Shown here one piece after another: positions 57,187 through 64,000 of a stretch of 64,000 bases of DNA. The first letter of the stretch is position 1; every line of letters begins with the position of its first letter. Under the pieces are notes generated by a model. The model had not been told where the DNA came from and made no database searches. It saw nothing but the letters and a program-made list of their open reading frames with translations. This stretch comes from Tritrichomonas musculus. Lineage: Eukaryota > Parabasalia > Tritrichomonadida > Tritrichomonadidae. Where the stretch lies: the NCBI GenBank assembly GCA_039105265.1, contig JAPFFF010000008.1:2790001-2854000 (forward strand), read 5' to 3'. The position numbers were made by a program, and so were the translations under genes.

Positions 57187-57275
57187 TTGTATTTTATTCT
57201 GTAAAATGAAAAAAGTCCAAATAAATTGTAAACCAAATATTGAAGAATGTTTTCATTTTACAGAATAAAATACAA
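57187..57275. repeat. Perfect 24-base inverted repeat
   Basis: TTGTATTTTATTCTGTAAAA plus TGAA is followed 41 bases later by its exact inverse. GTCCAAATAAATTGTA also occurs twice in direct order (57176 and 57215). Possibly a decayed small element; no flanking duplication was found. Confidence 0.7.
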
Positions 57276-57512
57276 ATCTATATTTTTGTGATAAAAAAAC
57301 ATATATATTTTTATTATTTCAAATTCAACAATAACCTGGTAATGCTATATTCCAATGAATCATTAAAATGTTGAACATTTACAAAACCAAATTCAAAAAA
57401 TTCAATTTGATTTCGAAATTTATATCAGGGAAATGAATTCAGATCATTTACCATAATTCATGATTTTAAGATGTTATATACTAAGATTTGTTTTTCTTTT
57501 TTTTTTTTTTTT

Positions 57513-58417
57513 AGAGGTGAGGCTGCGAAAATTTTTGGTATTTTTTAATAATATTAATACATATTATTTTATTCCAGAATTAAATGCTATTTATGATAAT
57601 TTCACTAATATTTTTTTCAGATTTTTAGCTATAAATCTATTTTTAAAATTGAATAGCATCTATCTTATTATAATTTCAATTTTATCTTAATAAAAAAATT
57701 CTATTTACTCAAAATAATAAATAATTTAATTATCAATATTTAATATATAGATGTGAATATAATATTAAAATCTTCGACTAAGAATTATAAATCAAAATAA
57801 TGATTTTTTATGACTTAACTAACTATCATCTAATTATAAGCATGATTTTTTTGGTAAATTATTGATAAATATTAAAATAAATACTTATTGTGAGGTTGAT
57901 ACCAAAATAAAAACAAATGAAATTATTTAGATATTTGTGAAGTTTACATCATTAACGTATATAGAATTATATTCAATATTAAACCTCAATCCTAGATAAA
58001 ATTGTAAAAAATTTTTTAAAAATATTTTGATATGTTTGCCAGCACCAGATAAGTTAAGAGATAAACTATAGTTATCCCTTTAGTCTTTAATATAGAAGAA
58101 AATTTCTCTTTAAATTGAAAAATATTTTTTTGAATTTTGACCAAAAACGCATTCATTGAATAGCTTTCTTATTAAAAAATAGATATCATCTATATACAAA
58201 TGCAATTTAATGGTTGAAAAGAAAAAATAATGACGAATATATGAATTATGACATTTTGAAATATCAATACAATTTCAATTTTTTTTGATTAAATCTGAAA
58301 AAAAGTATATGATATGAAAAGGTAACAAAACCATAATACTATATTTTTAATTTATTTTTAATTTTGTTGATTATTATTCCTAAAAAAGTTCATTTAAAAT
58401 TTCGCAGTCTCACCTCT
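57513..58417. mobile_element. MITE with AGAGGTGAGRCTGCGAAA TIR
   Basis: AGAGGTGAGGCTGCGAAA at the left and the inverse of AGAGGTGAGACTGCGAAA at the right are near-perfect inverted copies. Flanks are T-runs on both sides (all T left; CTTTTTTC right), so the duplication cannot be read with certainty. It is 0.9 kb and non-coding. It begins with AGAGG, like three other elements here. Confidence 0.65.
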
Positions 58418-59080
58418 CTTTTTTCAGCATTTTTTATAAGTCTATGTTTATGAATCATAAATTATGATATAGATAAAATTTATTTATACTTATAAGAAAA
58501 TATGAATATACATAAAAAATGTAATTTTGTAAATTATATTATGAGATATTGCATTTTGGGTGTCAAAAAAAAATTGATTGTATCATTGCATAATATATCA
58601 ATTATATAAAAACATGTTATAAAATTATATACTAAAACTTGAAATATATTGAAAAAAATGATTATTTTTAATCATAAAAAATGATTTTTTTTTGTTAAAA
58701 ATTGAGTGGCCCAACCATTGTTGGAAGAATAATTATAAAAAAATAAATATCTTCAATTATTAAAAAGATATTTCAATATTTATTAGATAATAAAAATATA
58801 ACATAAATATATTGTTAATATATACTATCAATAAATGTTTTGATTAAATATTAAAATAAAAACAGTGACTTTTTTTTGATCGGAATTAAAACTCATTTAA
58901 ATTTTGATTTTTTTTGAAAGGATGATTGCGATCGTTTTTAGAAAATATTTTCACTTTTCAAAGGCCAGTTCAATTTTTACAATAACAAAATTCAATTAAA
59001 TATCCACAACATCCTCTCAATTTATTCTATAGTTTTCATAATAGGTTTAACATCATTTTTTTGTTGTTATTCAACGAATC
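58418..59080. other. Upstream spacer of serpin gene
   Basis: AT-rich; no other gene. ATCATTTTTTTG about 30 bases before the serpin ATG contains an initiator-like TCATTT. Confidence 0.45.
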
Positions 59081-60214
59081 ATGGCGAACTTAGTTGATTC
59101 ATTAAATAAATTTGGATTCGAAACATTGCAAAGGACGAACACAGGCAATGACATCGAAAACACAGTTTTTTCACCATATTCAGCCTTTGTTTGCGTTGCA
59201 ATGTCTACTTCTCTATTCAAGAATGAAACCAGAGCTGAAATCTTAAAATCACTTCAGATTGATCCCAATATTTCCGAAAATGAAGTTTTATTAAAGCAAC
59301 TTGGCGAATTAATTAATAAAGAGAATACTGATAAAGTATCAAGTTCTAACAGGATTTGGGCAAACCAAGTTTTAAACTTTGATCCTTCAACATTCGCACC
59401 AAATGAAAAAATCTTAGGAATTCCGATTGAGAAAACTGGATTTCCACAACCAGGATGTAATAAAATCAACGAAGAAGTTAATAGAACTACCAAAGGCATG
59501 ATTCCAAAACTTGTTGAAGAATCAGATGTTGGTCCAGATACAGCTGTCGTCTTATTAAACGCAATTTACTTCAAAAGTGATTGGGAGAAGAAATTCGATA
59601 TCGATCCAAGTTCAAATGATCCACAAAATATGAATTTCACACTTGCAAATGGAACAAAGACACATGTAAATATGCTAAAATCTTTTGATAGAAAACTTCC
59701 ATACGCAGAAGATGATAAATTCCAAGTAGTTTCCATTCCATATTTAAACAATGAATATGAATTCATCATCATTGTTCCTAAAGATTCAACAGCTGCTGGA
59801 TATAATGATTTGAAAGAATTGACTTATGAAAGATTAAATAATAATCTTTTATCAAATTTACGTACAATGAAACTTGATTTAAGACTTCCTAAATTTACAA
59901 TTGAATTAAAGACCGTTTTAAATGACGTATTTAATTCACTTGGCTTGAATCGTATTTTCACAAATCAAGCTCAATGCACAGATCCAAATATTTCATACTA
60001 TGTCAGCTCAATCATTCAAAAGGCAAAGATTATTCTTGATGAAAATGGAACAGAAGCAGCTGCAGCAACAGGAATGATGATAATGTGCATGTCTCTTGTC
60101 ATTGAACCACCAAAGCCACAAGTTTTTGCAGATCATCCATTTGCTTATTTACTCAGAAATGCACGAACTAATTCAATCCTCTTTGAAGGATTTGTTAAGA
60201 ACCCAACAGAATAA
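59081..60214 (+). CDS. Serpin, inhibitory type
   Basis: This 377-residue protein covers the whole serpin fold, from the N-terminal helix (NTVFSPYSAFVCVAMSTSLF) through the NRIWANQVLNFDPS and LNAIYFKSDWEKKFD motifs to the C-terminal FADHPFAYLLR and ILFEGFV strands. The reactive loop has the small-residue hinge GTEAAAATG of inhibitory serpins; by alignment to that hinge, P1-P1' is Met337-Ser338, which suits elastase- or chymotrypsin-like proteases (inference). There is no signal peptide, so it is either cytosolic or exported in a non-classical way. Its target could be the cell's own proteases or host enzymes. Confidence 0.95.
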   Translation: MANLVDSLNKFGFETLQRTNTGNDIENTVFSPYSAFVCVAMSTSLFKNETRAEILKSLQIDPNISENEVLLKQLGELINKENTDKVSSSNRIWANQVLNFDPSTFAPNEKILGIPIEKTGFPQPGCNKINEEVNRTTKGMIPKLVEESDVGPDTAVVLLNAIYFKSDWEKKFDIDPSSNDPQNMNFTLANGTKTHVNMLKSFDRKLPYAEDDKFQVVSIPYLNNEYEFIIIVPKDSTAAGYNDLKELTYERLNNNLLSNLRTMKLDLRLPKFTIELKTVLNDVFNSLGLNRIFTNQAQCTDPNISYYVSSIIQKAKIILDENGTEAAAATGMMIMCMSLVIEPPKPQVFADHPFAYLLRNARTNSILFEGFVKNPTE

Positions 60215-60635
60215 TTATCAAGTTTTAATTAAATGAAATTTTCTAATTTTTACTAATTTTATGAGAAGTATAACTTTTTTGAATTGAATATTATTTAAAT
60301 AAAAAACTTGGTGCTCATTTCTTCTTTTGTAAAGAAGAGAAAGAAAGATTTCTAGATTTCTATGAATACACAAGTCACTTTTTGAATAGTCATTCAAAAA
60401 GTGCTTATATAATAATGATTATAATTATCTTGAACAATTCTTATTTAAAATGTATTTTTCCCCTAATGATAAAAAGAAAATATAAAATAATATATATTTT
60501 TAACTTAAACATATTTTATAAAACTAACAGTATCGTTTTTGAAAAAACTAAAAAATGAGTTGATAATAATATGTTAATTCAATTATCTCAAAAAGTTTAA
60601 AATCTTGAGAATTTTATAAACGTAATCGAGAAATT
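60215..60635. other. Intergenic spacer with hairpin
   Basis: A strong hairpin CACTTTTTGAATAGTCATTCAAAAAGTG-type palindrome (two arms of about 12 bases) lies at 60375-60402, downstream of the serpin gene. Nothing else is recognised. Confidence 0.55.
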
Positions 60636-62060
60636 ATGATCCAAGGAAAGAAAAAGAAACCACAAGTTTTTTTTGATTCTGATGACGACCGTGATCTTGA
60701 TTTATTTTGCAGGATTGAAGAAGCTCTACAAAATGATACTCAAGATAATAATTATTTTATTCAACAACAGGAACAAAGCAGACTTGCCTCCGAATTTCCA
60801 ACAAGTTTTATCCAAAGCTCCAAATCAAATGATACGGATGAGCAATCAGGACAATTCGCATATGATGACGATAATCAGAGCTTAGAAATTTCAAAGGAAG
60901 AAATTATACAATTTCATGAAATGTATAAAAAATTTCAAGCAAAATTATGCTTTCTCTCAGAAAAAGAAAAAGAAATTGATCGAGATTCGAGTTGGCTTAA
61001 AAAAGAAAAGAAAGAGCTAGAAAGAGAGAAAAAACGAATAGAAGCTGATAAAGTAATTGCAGAAGCTAATCTTTCAAATATTGAATTACTTGACTTACGA
61101 CAAAAATACGATGAACTTCAAAAAAAATACGAAAAAGAAAAAAACGAGTGGATTGAAGAAAAAAAGTTACTTCTCCAACAAATCGAAGAATTAAAAGGAG
61201 ATGCACCTATTCAACAAAATCAAACAAAAAACAAAGCAAAGGACAAGAGCAATTTAAGCCAAATAAAACAAACAAACAAATTCAATTTAAATGATTCAAA
61301 AATACAAAATAAAAGTAATACAAAAGAATCACAGCCCGAAAGACGAATTAAAAACAAATCAGATGACTCATTCCATGCTAGTTCTGATTTACCAGAAAAT
61401 CAAAATGTCGATAATGATTCATACCAATCGAATTCATCATCGTCATCAACTTTTCTTTCTCAATCTAAAAGCAAAAAACAAGAAATTACTTCATCAGCAA
61501 AGAAAAATAAACCTTTGAAACATAAATTTTCTGTCTTTACAAATGTTCCACTTCATCCCAATTATCATTTAGATTTATCTTTTGATCCAGGTCCTGTACT
61601 TAAAGAAGAAATCAAATCGAATGATGGAAGAAAACTTCTAAGATATAAAAATAATATTTCAGCAACACTATTTCCAAATGGAACTCAGAAAATGAGATAC
61701 AAAGATACCGTTTTCATCATTTATGCAAATGGAGATACTGCTCAGGAATTCAAGGACGGTGCTCGTGGTTACAGATATGCTGAAACAGGCGCAATTGAAC
61801 TACAACTACCTGATAATACAGTATATTATGAATTCCCAGAATTGCAAACACAAAAAAATGGATCAGTTCAAAAAATAAATACCTCACTTCAATATAATAT
61901 TAAGCAAAGAGAAATTCATCATCCTGATGGTGAAAAAGAGATAATGTTTCCAAATGGAGTTAAGAAAATTCTACATCTAAATGGTGATTATGAAATTTAT
62001 CATTTATCTGGAAGAGTTGAAAAGTGTATTAATGGAAATGTTGTTAATGTTTATGATTAA
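60636..62060 (+). CDS. CPAP/SAS-4-like centriole protein (TCP10 C domain)
   Basis: This 474-residue protein ends in a TCP10 C-terminal (G-box) domain: repeated short beta hairpins such as ATLFPNGTQKMRYKDTVFII, YANGDTAQEFKDG, HPDGEKEIMFPNGVKKILH and LNGDYEIYHLSGR. Family members (CPAP/CENPJ, SAS-4) bind STIL/Ana2-type partners and build centriole or basal-body walls. Residues about 90-190 are a charged coiled coil (EKEIDRDSSWLKKEKKELER), and 195-300 are Ser/Asn-rich linker. The tubulin-binding N-terminal region of animal CPAP is not recognisable. It would act at the basal bodies of the flagella. Confidence 0.85.
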   Translation: MIQGKKKKPQVFFDSDDDRDLDLFCRIEEALQNDTQDNNYFIQQQEQSRLASEFPTSFIQSSKSNDTDEQSGQFAYDDDNQSLEISKEEIIQFHEMYKKFQAKLCFLSEKEKEIDRDSSWLKKEKKELEREKKRIEADKVIAEANLSNIELLDLRQKYDELQKKYEKEKNEWIEEKKLLLQQIEELKGDAPIQQNQTKNKAKDKSNLSQIKQTNKFNLNDSKIQNKSNTKESQPERRIKNKSDDSFHASSDLPENQNVDNDSYQSNSSSSSTFLSQSKSKKQEITSSAKKNKPLKHKFSVFTNVPLHPNYHLDLSFDPGPVLKEEIKSNDGRKLLRYKNNISATLFPNGTQKMRYKDTVFIIYANGDTAQEFKDGARGYRYAETGAIELQLPDNTVYYEFPELQTQKNGSVQKINTSLQYNIKQREIHHPDGEKEIMFPNGVKKILHLNGDYEIYHLSGRVEKCINGNVVNVYD

Positions 62061-62342
62061 TAAATGTAATTCTATGAGTATTTTCTTTTATAATTTTAAT
62101 TTTTCTTTATAAAGTTATAGAGCAATATAAAGTCTGTATCAAATTCATGGTGTAAAGGCATTATTTGTTATCCGAATTGGCGTGATTCACATTCATCAAT
62201 ACAATTCATTTGTTTACATTTTTGTGTACCATTTATAATAATAATTAAGCTCATTCATCATTTAAAAGTATATTTATATTTATTTTGTTTTGAATAATGT
62301 CAAACAAATTTTTCTGAAGTACGATACAGAATCAATTTAAAA

Positions 62343-63263
62343 ATGAAATCCTCTATAGATTTTTCTCAATCACCTATTTTTTACTCTCCTCTGTTCAACC
62401 ATGATACTTTTACAAACACTAATTCTAATAATAGCCATATTAAAATATCAAACAACAATAATAATTTAAAAACTTTATCACTATCTAGTTTTATAAAGTC
62501 AAGTTCACCTACATATAATTTTTCTTTAAATGATGTGACAGAGCCAAGATCATTTTATTTACATGATGAACCATTCTATGAAAAAGAAAATTCAAATGAA
62601 GATTTTGATGAATATTATTCTAAAATTATATGCGTTGCTGATCTTCTTCTTTACCCAGAACTTTCAATTTCAAGAGGGGAATCAATTACTCAAAACGCAA
62701 CTAAACTTTCTCATTTCCCAAATATACCTTCAATTCCAATTGATGAAGATGATCGAATTCATTGCATATGCCACAAAAAATCAGATAAGCTTCCAATGGC
62801 AATGTGCTCAATTTGTAATTGCTGGAGCCACTTACAATGTTTAAGTATCTCAGAAGATAAAATACCAGACATTTTTGTTTGCCTTTATTGCCAACACAGT
62901 CTCGTGTCTGGCATTAAAAAACAAATGATTGATTTAATTGCTCCTATCAAAAAGGAAGTAAAACAACATTACGAAAGTTTGAAACCAATTGAAAACCAAG
63001 CGAAAAAGTGCACAAATGATCAATATATACAGATTAATGGCGTACCTGAGCTTGAAAGGATTATTGAATCGATGAACCAATATGTTGATGAATCGAGAAG
63101 AATTTGGGGAATAATTAGTGAAATGCGTGATAGCTTTGAGAGAATAATGAGAGGATTTGTATGGGAAAAGGCACAAGAAGACATGGAAACATATGATGAA
63201 GCATCTGATGTTCAAGAAGATCAAAATTCAGAAGAAGAAAAAGAAAAAGATAATGATGATTGA
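62343..63263 (+). CDS. PHD-finger protein
   Basis: This 306-residue protein has one PHD finger of C4HC3 type: Cys141, Cys143, Cys155, Cys158, His163, Cys166, Cys180 and Cys183, with the typical Trp before the histidine region (CNCWSHLQC). PHD fingers read histone H3 tails, so a nuclear chromatin role is likely. The first about 130 residues are Ser/Asn-rich and disordered; a helical region follows the finger (about 190-280) and the tail is very acidic (EEEKEKDNDD). No catalytic domain is present, so it is probably a subunit of a larger complex. Confidence 0.88.
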   Translation: MKSSIDFSQSPIFYSPLFNHDTFTNTNSNNSHIKISNNNNNLKTLSLSSFIKSSSPTYNFSLNDVTEPRSFYLHDEPFYEKENSNEDFDEYYSKIICVADLLLYPELSISRGESITQNATKLSHFPNIPSIPIDEDDRIHCICHKKSDKLPMAMCSICNCWSHLQCLSISEDKIPDIFVCLYCQHSLVSGIKKQMIDLIAPIKKEVKQHYESLKPIENQAKKCTNDQYIQINGVPELERIIESMNQYVDESRRIWGIISEMRDSFERIMRGFVWEKAQEDMETYDEASDVQEDQNSEEEKEKDNDD

Positions 63264-63506
63264 AATATAAGTTCAATTATAAGTATTATTATTGTTTTGT
63301 AAAGAATCATAATGAGTTATAAGTTAAAAAGAAAAAATAATATATTATAATATATTGATTTTAATTATTTAAATAAATGGTTGGGGCTCCTCCATGTAAA
63401 GGAAAAGGTTGGTTTAAGAATAGCTAGAAATTATTGGAAAAAGTTAGTATTCGTGAAAAATAAAAAATAAAAAAAAATTTAAAAATTCGACCAAAAAACT
63501 AAAGTT

Positions 63507-64000
63507 TTAGAAGCACTTTCTGTGGACAATTCCTGGTCCGGCATCGTTGTATTCGTCGTGTGTGATAACCATTTGTGGGAATGTGGCAAGGGATGCAAGG
63601 ATAGATCCTCCGATCCAAACTGCATACTTACGCTCTGGTGGGGCAACAACCTTGACCTTCATTGTTGGTGGGGCAAGGTTTGTGATTTCCTTTTCGATAC
63701 GTTCTGGAAGTCCCTCGAACATTGTGGTACCACCGGAAAGAACGATGTTAGCATAAAGATCCTTACGAACATCGATATCGCACTTCATGATTGAGTCGAA
63801 GAGGGTCTTGTCGATACCATCGAATTCGAAACCGTTCATGTGTGGCTTGAAAAGAAGTTCTGGGCAACGGAAACGTTCGTCGGCGATTGTGATAACGTTT
63901 CCATCTGGAAGTGTGTATGAAACATCGCATTCTGAGGATGATTTGGCCTTTTGGAGTTCGGCATCATAGTCGAGGGCAACATAGGCATGCTTTTCCTTGA
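63507..64000 (-). CDS. Actin, C-terminal part (runs off window)
   Basis: The minus strand encodes the last about 165 residues of conventional actin, with the highly conserved [51 protein letters not shown] and the end IVHRKCF. The start lies beyond the right edge. Codons are strongly biased to C-ending forms, as expected for a highly expressed gene, and the GC content is well above that of the neighbours. Actin forms the filament cytoskeleton that drives adhesion-related shape change in trichomonads. Confidence 0.98.
   Translation of the reverse strand, partial: KEKHAYVALDYDAELQKAKSSSECDVSYTLPDGNVITIADERFRCPELLFKPHMNGFEFDGIDKTLFDSIMKCDIDVRKDLYANIVLSGGTTMFEGLPERIEKEITNLAPPTMKVKVVAPPERKYAVWIGGSILASLATFPQMVITHDEYNDAGPGIVHRKCF

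Overview
The window looks like nuclear DNA of a trichomonad (Parabasalia), most likely Tritrichomonas or a close relative. This rests on: very AT-rich DNA; apparently intronless genes with very short leaders; a TCA(C/T)TT initiator-like motif 15-21 bases before two start codons; a hydrogenosome-type beta processing peptidase; long cysteine-rich surface proteins; and a heavy load of cut-and-paste DNA transposons. The standard stop codons are used. The species itself is an inference.

Bases 1-12700 are almost free of genes. They hold nested short elements with terminal inverted repeats (TIRs) and target duplications of 8-10 bases: one at 1453-4569 containing two more, one at 4950-7746 containing another, then 8781-9564 and 10227-11184. 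The only sizeable protein remnant is an orphan pogo-type transposase N-terminus at 11529-11978. Bases 12727-15488 are an apparently whole Tc1-like element. Its transposase carries a block of 9-residue repeats and an acidic tail. A 21-base minisatellite follows (15583-16997 and 20281-20607). It is split by a 3.3 kb insert that contains fossil virus-like coding sequence and ends in a Helitron-like 3' terminus at 20270. A second fossil coding block with different base use lies at about 20620-24140.

Near the middle, a perfect (TAAA)n tract of about 1.98 kb stops 47 bases before the start codon of a 1622-residue type I membrane protein. In that protein, about 78 copies of a 9-residue Ser/Glu repeat appear to sit inside an Ig-like fold.

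From 32 kb to the right edge the window is mostly ordinary housekeeping sequence. In order it holds tRNA-Val(GAC), a kinase-like unknown, a CAMK-type kinase, a DHHC-family palmitoyltransferase with a degenerate zinc region, a coiled-coil protein, a small basic protein, a class A DnaJ-type protein without HPD, a DsbA-like thioredoxin-fold protein, a small membrane protein, Pus3, Dbf4, the beta processing peptidase, a pogo-like element with one frameshift, a serpin, a CPAP/SAS-4-like centriole protein, a PHD-finger protein and the C-terminal part of actin. More TIR elements lie between these genes. The genes do not form one pathway. Dbf4 (replication), CPAP and actin (cytoskeleton), Pus3 and the tRNA (translation), and the peptidase (hydrogenosome) are unrelated neighbours. 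The strongest anomalies are the (TAAA)n tract beside the repeat-bearing surface gene, the repeat-bearing transposase, the minisatellite with its insert, and three host enzymes whose signature motifs are altered.
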